64,000 nucleotides of DNA from JADLDB01 sp040752975 (GCA_040752975.1 JBFMHF010000005.1:1-64000), one strand, 5' to 3'. Positions 16,928 through 26,015 are shown, counted from the first letter of the stretch. The notes: generated from the letters alone by a model not told the origin. Program-made: numbers and translations.

Positions 16928-18252
16928 GCCGTCACCTCCCGGGAGCGGAGGGCCGGGAGCGGCGGCTCCTCGGGCGCAGGCATCACCCACGCAGCGCCCC
17001 ACGCCGAGTCCTCCACCTTCGCGAGATCCACCGAAGGATCGACGAGCAGCCGGGGCGCCCGGCCGTTGAGCGACACCCACGCGTCGACGCGGACCTCCAC
17101 GTCGGCGACGCCGCGCGCGGCGAAGTCACGCGCCACGTGGTGCGCCAGCTGGAGAATGAGATCGGGCTGGCCGCTCATCTCATTGGCCTGCCGCGGCAGG
17201 AGGTACGCGCTCGGGCTCACCTGCCACTCGCGCCCGGATCGTGGATCTCTCACCCGGTACGTCACCGCGCCGTTCTTCTCGCGCACCATCACCTTCCAGG
17301 ACCAGCGCATGCCGTCCTCGTTCCACAGCACGTCACCCGGCAACACGAAGTGACGCAGCGGGAAGAGGAGCTGGAAGGCGCAGTACGCCGCCACCAACGC
17401 CATCACCGGCGCGGCGATCGGCCTCGGGGCAGCGAGGGAGTCAGCGGAGCGCGGCCACCGCCCGAGGAAGCGGCGCGGCCAGTCGGGCGGGAAGAAGATC
17501 AACGCCGCCGTCGACATGATGAACGGGAACATCCCGATGTCGAAGAAGACGAAGGTGAGCGTGTGGAAGACGAGCAGCACCAGGTAGGCGAAGGGCCGCG
17601 TCTTCCGCCACGACAGCCAGAGGACGATCGTCAAGTCGTAGAGGAAGCCGAACCACGCCGCCGCGTACGCGGCCCACGGCTGCGCGAGGAGGGGCCCGAT
17701 GAGGGGCGTCTCGGTGCGCGCCGCGAACCAGATCGAGAGCGGCTGGGCGTGCAGCAGCCAGTCGCTGCCGGCCTTGGCCAGACCCGCGTAGAAGTAGACG
17801 ATGCCCACCTGGAAGCGCACCAGCCACAGGACCCAGCGCGGCGCCTGACCGTGCCGCCAACTGGTCGGCAGGACCGTGAGGAGCGCGCCGAGCAGCACCA
17901 CCAGGTAGTAGTGGTTCAGGTAGTTGGTGACGTCGAAGAGCTGCAGCCAGGCGAACAGGGCGACGAAGACGGCGCCCGAGACGCGCGGGAAGAGGTCGAG
18001 CGCGAAGGCCAGGGCCGCCGCGGCCGCCAGCCAGATGACGCCGCTGACCCACGCGGCCGGCAGGTGGGGAATCCACGCGAAGGCCTGGTAGGTGAAGGTG
18101 AAGCGCGGCGCGGTGAAGAGCGGCTCCACCCAGCCGGTCAGCTGCAGGCGCACCAGGCCCGCGCACATCAAGAGCCCGAAGACGGTCCGCAGCATCGCCA
18201 GGCTGGCGACGTCGACCGGCTCGGACAGCGTGGCGCGGACCTTCGCGAACAT
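16918..18252 (-). CDS. HTTM domain membrane protein (VKGC-like)
   Basis: This membrane protein of 444 residues has about eight hydrophobic helices in its first 320 residues and a soluble C-terminal part of about 120. HTTM domains occur in vitamin-K-dependent gamma-carboxylase, and bacterial relatives have no firm function. Visible landmarks are NYLNHYYLVVLLGALL, RFQVGIVYFYAGLAKAGSDWL and WLSWRKTRPFAYLVLL, which match the family's order. Its ATG overlaps the stop of the preceding lipoprotein gene (ATGA at 18249-18252 on the minus strand), and its end overlaps the TonB receptor start. This placement ties it to uptake of an outer-membrane ligand. Confidence 0.88.
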   Translation of the reverse strand: MFAKVRATLSEPVDVASLAMLRTVFGLLMCAGLVRLQLTGWVEPLFTAPRFTFTYQAFAWIPHLPAAWVSGVIWLAAAAALAFALDLFPRVSGAVFVALFAWLQLFDVTNYLNHYYLVVLLGALLTVLPTSWRHGQAPRWVLWLVRFQVGIVYFYAGLAKAGSDWLLHAQPLSIWFAARTETPLIGPLLAQPWAAYAAAWFGFLYDLTIVLWLSWRKTRPFAYLVLLVFHTLTFVFFDIGMFPFIMSTAALIFFPPDWPRRFLGRWPRSADSLAAPRPIAAPVMALVAAYCAFQLLFPLRHFVLPGDVLWNEDGMRWSWKVMVREKNGAVTYRVRDPRSGREWQVSPSAYLLPRQANEMSGQPDLILQLAHHVARDFAARGVADVEVRVDAWVSLNGRAPRLLVDPSVDLAKVEDSAWGAAWVMPAPEEPPLPALRSREVTAWR

Positions 18253-19349
18253 CAGAAGTTGACCTTGAAGTTCGCGACCTCGTCGCTGGTGAAGTTCCAG
18301 GCGCTCTGGATCTTCCCGATGCCGGTGGCGAGGTGCGGCACGCTGGAGATCGGATCCGTCTGCAGCTTGTACGCGGTGGCCGGCTGCGCCCAGGGCGAGA
18401 GGACGGTGGACAGCACGTCGTCGATCTCCGCGTCGGTGATCACCCGCGCGTCGGGCGGGACTGCCCGCAGTCCCTGAAGGAAGGCGACCCCTTCGCCATA
18501 GCCGTGCTGGGCCGACGCCTTCTCCGCGGCGGTGGCGTTGTTGCGCTCCAACTTCGCCGCCGCGTCATTCAAGTAGAAGACGACGGTGCCGATCAGCGCG
18601 CGCTCCCACTCCGCGCGGATGGTGGCGAACGCCTGGTCTCTCGTCGCCGCGCAGGCAGTCCCCTTCGCCGCCGCCGCCCGCGCGTCGATGAAGGCGCGCT
18701 TGATGGCGAGGTAAGGCCCTGGCGTCGCTGCGGCCGGGTTGGTGCGCCGCTTGGCGTACACCGCGGAGTGCACGTCCGGATTCACCATCGCCTTGTCGTC
18801 CATCGGGAAGGACGGGTTGGCGCCGTAGAGCGCGAGGATGCGATCGACGGTGGCCGGCGTGACGTCGCCCTTCATCAACTGCACGGCCTCGGCGTAGTGC
18901 CCGGCCCCGAAGAAGCCCTTCTCCTCGGCCTGGCGCAGATCGACGCCCCGTTCAGAGAAAATCCACGTGCCGAACTGGCCGCCCGCGCCAACCGGCGGCT
19001 CAGCCGGCGTCCAGGTGTTGCCCGCGGCGGCCTCGAAGGCGGTGAACAGGGCGGGCATCGTCGCCGAGAAGCTCGGCGCCGCCACCGACGAGAGGCTGGG
19101 GCTGCCCGCCTCGTAGAGGGCCTGCAGCTCGGCGGCGGTCGGCTTGACCAGCAGATCGGCCTCGGCGGCCTTCATGCGATCGTTGAGCGCCTTGAGCTGC
19201 GCGCGGAGGGAGAGCTCGGCGGCGGCGTTCGTCGCGAAGCCCTCGTCGGGGTAGGTGTCTCCCCCGAGGCACTCGGCGTTGTTCGCGGCTCCGCCACACC
19301 CGAGGAGAGCGAAGAGCGCAGCGGCGATGGAGACGGAGGCGAGGCGCAT
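18252..19349 (-). CDS. Lipoprotein of imelysin-HTTM operon, function unknown
   Basis: This lipoprotein has 365 residues, with signal peptide MRLASVSIAAALFALLGC. The mature part is mostly helical. It contains GVDLRQAEEKGFFGAGHYAEAV at about residues 133-154 and recurring Ala-rich helices. The segment recalls DUF4856 proteins, which in Bacteroidetes are found beside imelysins, HTTM proteins and TonB receptors, but the match is from memory and partial. It lies 21 bp after the imelysin gene and overlaps the next start by four bases, so the four genes form one operon. A periplasmic metal- or haem-binding role is plausible from context only. Confidence 0.8.
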   Translation of the reverse strand: MRLASVSIAAALFALLGCGGAANNAECLGGDTYPDEGFATNAAAELSLRAQLKALNDRMKAAEADLLVKPTAAELQALYEAGSPSLSSVAAPSFSATMPALFTAFEAAAGNTWTPAEPPVGAGGQFGTWIFSERGVDLRQAEEKGFFGAGHYAEAVQLMKGDVTPATVDRILALYGANPSFPMDDKAMVNPDVHSAVYAKRRTNPAAATPGPYLAIKRAFIDARAAAAKGTACAATRDQAFATIRAEWERALIGTVVFYLNDAAAKLERNNATAAEKASAQHGYGEGVAFLQGLRAVPPDARVITDAEIDDVLSTVLSPWAQPATAYKLQTDPISSVPHLATGIGKIQSAWNFTSDEVANFKVNF

Positions 19350-19370
19350 GGGGTTCCTTCCCTTCTGATT

Positions 19371-20582
19371 TCAGTCGTTGTCTCCGGCCCCCTCCTGGGG
19401 GACGCGGAGGTTGAGCACGGTGACGAACTGCGACTTGAGGAGATCGGTGAAGGCCTTCACCCTGGCGTGCACGGCCTTGACGTCATCGAGCTGCGAGACG
19501 ACGGCTTGATCGACGGGGACGGTCAACGTCGCCACCGAGGCGATCGCCTCGTCGAGGGCCGTCACCATCTGCTGCGAGAGCGGCGCCGCGCCCCGCGCCA
19601 CGAGCAACGCGTCGTAGCCCTGGCCGCTGCCGGTGAAGCTGCCGTGCATGAGGGCCCGGGCCGCCTCGAGGTTCTTCACCAGGGCCTCGCGCGACAGGCC
19701 CGAGGGGACCGCCTCCGCCAGCGCCGGGCAGGCCATGTTGAGACAGGTGACGGTAAGCCCGGCCGGGTTGGCCAGCTTGTCGTCCTTGGTCACCCAGTCC
19801 ACGTAGAAGAGCGCGGCGAAGAGCTGATCGAGCGCCTCCTGGGCGGTGGGGAAGGGACTTCCGGAGAGTCCTGCGGTGGTGAAGGCGGTGAGGAAGCCGC
19901 CTTCCTTCCATTCCGCCACCAGCCGCCCGGCTGTGGACGCCACGTGCGCCGCAGCCGCCTTCGCGTAGTCGGCCCGCCGGCGCGCCAGCTCGTCGGCGGA
20001 GAGGGCCGCCCAGGTGCCGTTCGCGTTGATCGGCGCGCTCGCCTCGCAGGTGTTGGCGGACGACTCGCCGAAGAGCAGGTACTCCACGACGTCGAGGCCG
20101 GTGGACGTCACCAGGGCGGTGTCGAAGAAGCCCGGCGCCTCCCACGCCCTGTCCACCAGGTGCGTGTCCACCCGGCAGGTGTTCACCACCGCCCACGAGT
20201 AGATCGTGTCGCGGAGCGAGAGCCCGCCCGTCATCGTCCCGGTGGCGCCGGCCGGGCCGACCTGGAACACCTCCGCCAGTTGCCAGCGCACGAAGGCCGC
20301 GCGGAAGGCGTCGCGCGCGGCAGCCAGCTCCCCGGTAGCCGGCCCGGACGCCCGGGCCGTCGCGTAGGCGGCGCTGGCCTGCTCGAGCGAGCGCGCCTCG
20401 GTGAGGAAGCCCTCCAGCGTGGGGAGGATCACGTCTTCCCCCACGGCCTTCAGCACCGCCCGCCTGGCGTCGCCGTCCGGCTCCGTCTTCGCGCCCGGGC
20501 ACCCACCCAGCGTCAGCGCCATCGCCCCGAGAGCTGCGATTTTGAGAATCACTCGCAAAGTAATAGGACACGTACCGTGCAT
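19371..20582 (-). CDS. Imelysin-family lipoprotein
   Basis: This protein of up to 403 residues has lipobox LGGC. Imelysins (peptidase family M75 by name, though no peptidase activity is established) are iron-regulated periplasmic proteins. The family features are visible: FVRWQLAEVFQVGP, LRDTIYSWAVVNTCRVD, and the core GLDVVEYLLFGE near residues 164-175, where many members have a GxHxxE or GLPALEYLLF type motif. A second half-repeat (MHGSFTGSGQGYDALL) completes the two-domain helical fold. GTG 20552 would give a shorter signal peptide and leave more room for a promoter. It heads the operon that ends in the TonB receptor. Confidence 0.88.
   Translation of the reverse strand: MHGTCPITLRVILKIAALGAMALTLGGCPGAKTEPDGDARRAVLKAVGEDVILPTLEGFLTEARSLEQASAAYATARASGPATGELAAARDAFRAAFVRWQLAEVFQVGPAGATGTMTGGLSLRDTIYSWAVVNTCRVDTHLVDRAWEAPGFFDTALVTSTGLDVVEYLLFGESSANTCEASAPINANGTWAALSADELARRRADYAKAAAAHVASTAGRLVAEWKEGGFLTAFTTAGLSGSPFPTAQEALDQLFAALFYVDWVTKDDKLANPAGLTVTCLNMACPALAEAVPSGLSREALVKNLEAARALMHGSFTGSGQGYDALLVARGAAPLSQQMVTALDEAIASVATLTVPVDQAVVSQLDDVKAVHARVKAFTDLLKSQFVTVLNLRVPQEGAGDND
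20538..20556. promoter_or_regulatory. Fur-box-like sequence
   Basis: Counted by hand, this stretch matches 13 of 19 positions of the classic Fur consensus GATAATGATAATCATTATC, in an otherwise very GC-rich setting. It lies at the 5' end of the imelysin gene and 70 bp upstream of the divergent thioredoxin-like gene. It overlaps the first codons of the imelysin reading frame, so part of the match may simply be codons for the signal peptide. Confidence 0.35.
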
Positions 20583-20625
20583 CAGGCCGGCGCGTCAAGC
20601 CGCATGCGGTTAGAGAAGGCAGGCC

Positions 20626-20973
20626 ATGAGCCTCCCGCTTGAGCACGCGACACCGGACACATTCGACCAGCTCATCGCCCGCCCCGGGCCGCTGGTGGTG
20701 ACGTACTTCTGGGGCCCCGACTGCCCCAACTGCGAAGTCTTCGCGCGCGAGCTGCCCGAGCTGCTGCCCGACCTGCCCGCCGGCGTCCGCGTGGTGAAGG
20801 TGAACGCGTACGAATACCCCGAGCTGGCGCGGCGCTTCGGCATCGCCGGCATCCCCGCCTTCGTGCTGTTCAAGGACGGGAAGAAGCTGGGGATGATGCG
20901 GCAGTACTACGGGCGCGAGTACTGGACGGCGGTGGTGAAAGAGCAGGCGGCCGGCGTCACGGGCGTGACGTAG
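20626..20973 (+). CDS. Thioredoxin-like protein
   Basis: This protein of 115 residues has a single thioredoxin fold: strand LVVTYFWG, active site C33-P-N-C36, VKVNAYEYPELARRFGI, the cis-proline loop GIPAFVLF, and a final helix. No signal peptide is seen, so it is cytoplasmic. The CPNC pair differs from CGPC of classical thioredoxin, and its reductase partner is unknown. GGCAGG lies upstream of the ATG. It starts 43 bp from the imelysin start on the other strand and leads a plus-strand run with the MBL-fold gene 11 bp downstream. Confidence 0.88.
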   Translation: MSLPLEHATPDTFDQLIARPGPLVVTYFWGPDCPNCEVFARELPELLPDLPAGVRVVKVNAYEYPELARRFGIAGIPAFVLFKDGKKLGMMRQYYGREYWTAVVKEQAAGVTGVT

Positions 20974-20984
20974 AGTCACCCGGC

Positions 20985-22304
20985 ATGCTCGTCACCTGGC
21001 TGGGCCACGCGCAGCTGTACCTCAACGCCGCGGGCCGGACGATCCTCGTCGATCCCTGGTTCGCAGAGCCCGTCTTCGGAGGGGCCTGGTTTCGCTACCC
21101 CCCGCCGCCCTACCCCGACGCCTCGACGCTGCCGCCGCCGGACTTTCTGATCCTCTCGCACGCGCACACGGATCACAGCGGGCCGGACACGCTCGCCCAG
21201 CTGCGCAAGGCGACGCCGACCTTCCTCTGCCCCTTCCCTTCCGGCGTGCTGGAGCGGCGCCTGGCGCGCGCGGGCTTCACCCACGTCACGCCGCTGCCCG
21301 CCTGGGAGACGCGCGAGATCGCTCCGGGGCTCCGGTTGACGCTGGTGCCACACGATCGCGGGTGGGAAGTGTCTTCCGTCGTCCTCGAGGCCGACGGCGT
21401 GCGCGTGTACCACGGCAACGACAACGCGCTGTCGCTCGAGGGCTACCGCGAGGTGAGACGGCGGCTGGGCCCCATCGACCTCGCCTTCCTTCCCTACGCG
21501 GGCGCCTCCTCGTACCCCACGGGCTTCGCCGGCGACGAGGCGACGCTCGAGGCCCGCTGCGCCCAGAAGAAGGTGGAGGGTCTCAAGCGCTTCACCGACG
21601 GCCTCGAGGGGCTCGAGCCCAGGGAGGGGGTGCCCCACGCGTCGAGCTGGGCGCTGCTGGAGGCCTCCCAGGTCTGGAAGAACTACGTCGATCGCCCGAC
21701 GGCGGCGGAGACGATCGCCCACGCGCTGCCGCTGGCGGCGAAGCTGGGCACGCACCTTGTGCACCTCGAACCCGGCGACGAGTGGAGCCCGTCGCTGGGC
21801 GCGGTGAACAAGCGCCTCACCGCCGAGTGGCCGTCGACGATCGACGGCGTTCGCCGCTACGCGGAGCAGGAGCGCGCGCGGGTGGACGCGGCCGTGGCGA
21901 AGTTCCGCGGTCCGCTGCACGGCGTGGAGCCCGCGCGGCTCGACGAGGCCTTCCGTCACTTCTTCGGGAAGCTGCTGGCGGCCAGCGCGCCGAAGGACCT
22001 CTCGATGAAGGCGGGCTTCGAGGCCGAGGGCGCGGGGAGCTGGCGCATCCACTTCACCCCCGGGCAGGCCGCGCGCGTGGAGAGCAACCTCGCCGGCGAC
22101 GAGGACGAGGTGCTGACGCTCGCGCCCGCGGAGCTCTGGGCGATCCTCGCCGGCCCGTGGACGTGGGAGGACGTCTGGTACGGCTACCGGCTGCGGGTGC
22201 GCAAGCGCGAGGGGGCCGGCTACTACCGGGCCTTCTGGGAGCTCCTCCTCAACGCCGACACCGAGGCGCTCTCCGCGGACGTCCGCGCGCGCTTCGGTGG
22301 CTGA
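20985..22304 (+). CDS. MBL-fold metallo-hydrolase
   Basis: This protein of 439 residues has the metallo-beta-lactamase fold in its first half. MLVTWLGHAQLYL starts the sheet, SHAHTDHSG (H59, H61, D63, H64) is the metal motif, and the later ligands are in VPHDRGWE and YHGNDN. It fits the UlaG / CMP-NeuAc-hydroxylase-like branch (LPYAGASSYPTGFAGDEATLEARC). A C-terminal domain of about 130 residues (LAPAELWAILAGPWTWEDVWYGYRL) resembles the SCP2-like or lipid-binding extension found in some members. The substrate is not known. The frame begins 11 bp after the thioredoxin gene. Confidence 0.85.
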   Translation: MLVTWLGHAQLYLNAAGRTILVDPWFAEPVFGGAWFRYPPPPYPDASTLPPPDFLILSHAHTDHSGPDTLAQLRKATPTFLCPFPSGVLERRLARAGFTHVTPLPAWETREIAPGLRLTLVPHDRGWEVSSVVLEADGVRVYHGNDNALSLEGYREVRRRLGPIDLAFLPYAGASSYPTGFAGDEATLEARCAQKKVEGLKRFTDGLEGLEPREGVPHASSWALLEASQVWKNYVDRPTAAETIAHALPLAAKLGTHLVHLEPGDEWSPSLGAVNKRLTAEWPSTIDGVRRYAEQERARVDAAVAKFRGPLHGVEPARLDEAFRHFFGKLLAASAPKDLSMKAGFEAEGAGSWRIHFTPGQAARVESNLAGDEDEVLTLAPAELWAILAGPWTWEDVWYGYRLRVRKREGAGYYRAFWELLLNADTEALSADVRARFGG

Positions 22305-22337
22305 CGCGCGCCCCCCGGGTGGTACAAGGGCGCACGC

Positions 22338-23357
22338 GTGCGCTTCTTCCTCGCCCTGCTCGCTCTGACGCTCTGCGCCTGTCGCATCGAGACGGCGGCG
22401 CCGGGAGGAGCCGGCCCTTCTGCTTCCGGCAGGCCCGCGGGCGAGGTGTGGATCTACACCTCGATGTACCGCAGCGTGATCGACGCGCTGGAGCCCGGCC
22501 TCCAGGAGGCGCTGCCCGGCGTGACGCTGCGCTGGTTCCAGGCGGGCAGCGAGAAGGTGACGGCGAAGCTGGAAGCGGAGCTCGCGGCCGGCGGCAGCCC
22601 CTGCGACGTGCTCGTCACGTCAGATCCGTTCCTCTACGAGCGCTTCAAGCAGGAAGGCCGCCTCCTGCGCTACGTCTCGCCCAACGGCCTGCGGACGCCT
22701 TCGGGCCTGTCGGATCTCGACGGGCACTATGCCGCGGTGCGGCTGTCCACGATGGTGCTGGTGCACCGGGCGGGCACGCCCCCGCCATCCAGCTTCGAGG
22801 CGCTCACCAACCCGGCCTTCCGCGGCGAAGTCGCGCTGGGCGATCCGCTCACCAGCGGCACGGCCTTCACCTGGGCGGTGCTGCTCGACGCAAAGTACGG
22901 CCCGTCCTACTTCACGTCGCTGCGGGAAAACGGAGCGCGGGTGGCGGGCGGCAACGCGGCGGTGCTGCAGAAGGTGGAGGGCGGCGAGGCGAAGGTGGGG
23001 GTGCTGCTGCTCGAGAACGCGCTGGCGGCGAAGGCGAAGGGGAGCCCGATCGAGATCGCCTGGCCCAGGGACGGCGCGGTGCTGATCCCCGGGTACGCGG
23101 CGATCCTCTCCACGGCGCGCAACCCCGAGGCGGCCAAGGCGGTGGTGGACGCGCTGCTCTCGCCGAAGCTGCAGGCGATCATCGCGACGCCGGGCGACAT
23201 GCACGCCGTCGATCCACGCGTCCCGGGCCCGAGGGACATCCTCTCGCTGAGCGACCTGGTGGGGCGCAGCCAGCCGTGGGGCGCCGACGTGCTGCAACGC
23301 GGCCTCACCGAGGGCGCGCGGGTGAAGTCGGACTTCAGCAAGGCCTTCTCCCAATGA
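22338..23357 (+). CDS. ABC transporter substrate-binding lipoprotein (iron(III) type)
   Basis: This lipoprotein of 339 residues has lipobox LCAC. The mature protein follows the order of the Fbp/Afu group of iron-binding proteins: VWIYTSMYRSVIDALEP at the N-terminus, PCDVLVTSDPFLYERF, a hinge with VRLSTMVLVHR, FRGEVALGDPLTSGTAFTW, and IPGYAAILSTARNPEAAKAV. The GTG at 22338 is the only start that gives a signal peptide. Its stop overlaps the permease start (ATGA). Iron is the likely cargo given the family and the neighbouring imelysin/TonB operon, but other metals or organic ligands cannot be excluded. Confidence 0.88.
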   Translation: MRFFLALLALTLCACRIETAAPGGAGPSASGRPAGEVWIYTSMYRSVIDALEPGLQEALPGVTLRWFQAGSEKVTAKLEAELAAGGSPCDVLVTSDPFLYERFKQEGRLLRYVSPNGLRTPSGLSDLDGHYAAVRLSTMVLVHRAGTPPPSSFEALTNPAFRGEVALGDPLTSGTAFTWAVLLDAKYGPSYFTSLRENGARVAGGNAAVLQKVEGGEAKVGVLLLENALAAKAKGSPIEIAWPRDGAVLIPGYAAILSTARNPEAAKAVVDALLSPKLQAIIATPGDMHAVDPRVPGPRDILSLSDLVGRSQPWGADVLQRGLTEGARVKSDFSKAFSQ

Positions 23358-24979
23358 CGCGCCGCTGGCCCAGCGCGGTCCTCGCCGGGGGCCTCTTCCT
23401 CTTCGCCGGGCTGCCGCTGCTGCTCCTTCTGGGCCGCGCTGCGCGCTCGCAGGAGGTGGCGTGGGTGGCGGCATGGACCAGCCCGGACGCAGCACGCGCG
23501 CTGGGCGGTACGCTGCTCACCTCCCTCGGCGCGGCCCTCTTCGCCTTCCTCGTGGGCGTCCCCCTGGCACTCCTCCTGGTGCGGACCGATCTCGCCCTCA
23601 AGAGGCCACTGAAGGCGACCTTCACGCTGCCCGCCGCCATCCCGCCTTTCATCCTGGGGATGGGCTGGGTGTCCCTGGCCAACCCGAAGGCGGGCCTGCT
23701 CAACCTCGCGCTGGGGGCGGGCCTCTTCGACATCTACGGGGCCCTGGGGATCGCCTTCGTCCTGGGCTCCGCGGGGCTGCCGCTGGTCTTCCTCGCCACC
23801 ACCGCGGCCCTCTCGCGCATCGACTCGTCGCTGGAAGAAGCCGCCCGCATCTCCGGCGCCTCGCCCGCGCGCGCCCTCCTCACCGTCTCGCTGCCCCTGG
23901 CGCTGCCCGCCGCGCTCTCGGGCGCCGCCCTCACCTTCCTCTTCGCGGCCTCGGCCTTCGGGGTGCCCTACCTCCTCGGCGTGACGGCGACGCCCCCCAC
24001 GCCCACGCTGACGACGCGCATCTACAGCGAGGTGTTGATGGGCGCGGGCGGCCTGGAGCGCGCCGCGGTGCTGTCGGTGGAGCTGCTGGTGCTGGCGGGC
24101 GCCGTGCTGCTCTTGAGCCGGTGGCTCACGCGCAAGGGGGAGGTGCGGCTGTCGTCGGGCAAGGGGCTCTCCTTGCGTCCGATGCCGCTCGGCCCCTGGC
24201 GCGCCCCCCTCACCACGCTGGCCGTCGTCCTCGCGCTGGTGCTGGTGGTGTTGCCGCTGCTGGCGGTGGCGCTCACCTCGGTGCAGCCGGTGTGGGGACA
24301 GCTCGAGGGCCTCACCACGAAGCACTGGGGCGCGGTGCTGGCGAACCCGAGGACGATCTCCGCGGCGGGAAGGAGCGTGGTGCTGGCCTTCTCGGCCGCC
24401 CTGCTGGTGACGGCGCTGGGCCTGGCGGTGGCGTCCACCCGACGCCGGTGGCTGGAGCTGCTCGCCGGCGCGCCCTACGCCGTGCCGGGCACCGTCCTCG
24501 CGCTCTCGCTGCTCATCGCCTTCTCGCGGGACATCCGCTTCATCGCCTTCGAGCGGGTGGCCTTCGTCCTGGCGGTCGGCAACACGCTGTGGATGCTGCT
24601 CATCGCCTACACGGTGAAGCACCTCGCCTTCGGCGCGCGCAACGCCTCCGACGCGCTGGCGCAGGTGGATCCCAGCCTCGCGGAGGCGGCGCGGATCTTC
24701 GGGGCCTCCCGCGCGCGGGCCTTCGTCGACGCCACCCTGCCCCAGCTGCGCGGCGCACTGGGCGCGGCCTTCCTCATCACCTTCCTGGTGTGCATGACGG
24801 AGCTGACCCTGAGCGTGCTGCTCATCCCCACGGGCGCGGACGTGCTGGGGACGCTCCTGTTCGAGCTGCAGAGCTACGCGGATCCCGGCGCCGCGGCGGT
24901 GATCGCTTGCGCCTTCGTGCTGCTGCTCCTCGCCGCGCAGGCCACGCAGGCCTGGCTCACCCGAAAGGCGGCGCGCTGA
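23354..24979 (+). CDS. ABC transporter permease, two-module (FbpB-like)
   Basis: This inner-membrane protein of 541 residues has about twelve helices arranged as two repeats of a six-helix permease. Each half carries an EAA loop that docks on the ATPase: EAARISGASPARALLTVSLP near residue 162 and EAARIFGASRARAFVDATLP near residue 443. Fused double permeases of this length are typical of iron(III) importers. It overlaps the binding-protein gene by four bases and ends one base before the ATPase gene. Confidence 0.92.
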   Translation: MTRRWPSAVLAGGLFLFAGLPLLLLLGRAARSQEVAWVAAWTSPDAARALGGTLLTSLGAALFAFLVGVPLALLLVRTDLALKRPLKATFTLPAAIPPFILGMGWVSLANPKAGLLNLALGAGLFDIYGALGIAFVLGSAGLPLVFLATTAALSRIDSSLEEAARISGASPARALLTVSLPLALPAALSGAALTFLFAASAFGVPYLLGVTATPPTPTLTTRIYSEVLMGAGGLERAAVLSVELLVLAGAVLLLSRWLTRKGEVRLSSGKGLSLRPMPLGPWRAPLTTLAVVLALVLVVLPLLAVALTSVQPVWGQLEGLTTKHWGAVLANPRTISAAGRSVVLAFSAALLVTALGLAVASTRRRWLELLAGAPYAVPGTVLALSLLIAFSRDIRFIAFERVAFVLAVGNTLWMLLIAYTVKHLAFGARNASDALAQVDPSLAEAARIFGASRARAFVDATLPQLRGALGAAFLITFLVCMTELTLSVLLIPTGADVLGTLLFELQSYADPGAAAVIACAFVLLLLAAQATQAWLTRKAAR

Positions 24980-24980
24980 C

Positions 24981-26015
24981 ATGGCCTCGGTCGAGCTCGC
25001 TGACGTACACAAGGCCTACGGCGCCACCCAGGTGGTGAAGGGCGTCAGCCTCTCCATCGCCACCGGAGAGCTGGTGGCGCTGCTGGGACCGTCCGGCTGC
25101 GGGAAGACGACGACGCTGCGCATGGTGGCGGGCCTGGAGCGGGTCGATCGCGGGCTCATCTCCATCGACGGCCAGGAGGTCGACGGGCCCAGGGGCAGCG
25201 TGCCTCCCGAGCGCCGGGGCCTGGGCATGGTGTTTCAGAGCTACGCGGTGTGGCCCAATCGCACGGTGGCGGAGAACGTGGCCTACCCGCTGCAACTGAA
25301 GCGCGTCGCGAAGCCGGAGATCGAGCGGCGGGTGGCGGAGGCGCTGGGCTGGGTGCGGCTGTCGACGCTCGGAGCGCGCCTCCCTCAGCAGCTCTCGGGG
25401 GGACAGCTCCAGCGCGTCGCCATCGCGCGGGCGCTGGTGGCGAACCCGAAGGTGCTGCTCCTGGACGAGCCGCTCTCCAACCTCGACGCGGCGCTGCGCG
25501 AGGAGCTCCGCGGGGAGATCGCCGCCCTGCGCGCGCGGCTGGGCACCACGATGATCTTCGTCACGCACGATCAACACGAGGCGCTGGCGCTTGCCGATCG
25601 CGTGGCGGTGATGAACCGCGGCGTCATCGAGCAGATCGACAGGCCGGACGTGGTGTACCGGGAGCCGGCGACGCCGTACGTGGCCACCTTCGTGGGCGGC
25701 GCCAACCAACTCGACGGCGCGGTGGACGGCGGACAGTTCGTCGTGGGCGAGGTGCGCTTCGCGCTGCCCCCTGGCACGACGGCGGCCGAGGGCCCGGCGA
25801 CGCTGGTGGTGCGACCGGAGGATCTGCACCTCGGCGGCGACGGCCCGGCGCTCCCCTTGAGCGCGCGGCTCTTTCTGGGCAGCGCCACGGAGTACCGGTT
25901 CCTCCTCGGAGATCGTGTCCTGCGCGCCGTCGGCCCGCCCCAGGAAGGCGCGACGCCGTCGTCGAGGTGGCCGGTGCGCCTGGCCCGTGTCCGCCTCTAC
26001 CCGCGCGCCCGCTGA
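24981..26015 (+). CDS. ABC transporter ATP-binding protein (FbpC-like)
   Basis: This ATPase of 344 residues powers the importer encoded just upstream. Walker A is GPSGCGKT (36-43), the Q-loop is VFQSYAVWPN, the signature is LSGGQLQRVAIARAL, and Walker B is VLLLDEPLSNLD, followed by the switch His in VTHDQHEAL. The last 100 residues form a TOBE-like domain (LVVRPEDLHLG). That is the layout of iron, putrescine and sulphate importers. The frame starts one base after the permease stop. The 22-bp minisatellite begins 44 bp downstream. Confidence 0.93.
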   Translation: MASVELADVHKAYGATQVVKGVSLSIATGELVALLGPSGCGKTTTLRMVAGLERVDRGLISIDGQEVDGPRGSVPPERRGLGMVFQSYAVWPNRTVAENVAYPLQLKRVAKPEIERRVAEALGWVRLSTLGARLPQQLSGGQLQRVAIARALVANPKVLLLDEPLSNLDAALREELRGEIAALRARLGTTMIFVTHDQHEALALADRVAVMNRGVIEQIDRPDVVYREPATPYVATFVGGANQLDGAVDGGQFVVGEVRFALPPGTTAAEGPATLVVRPEDLHLGGDGPALPLSARLFLGSATEYRFLLGDRVLRAVGPPQEGATPSSRWPVRLARVRLYPRAR

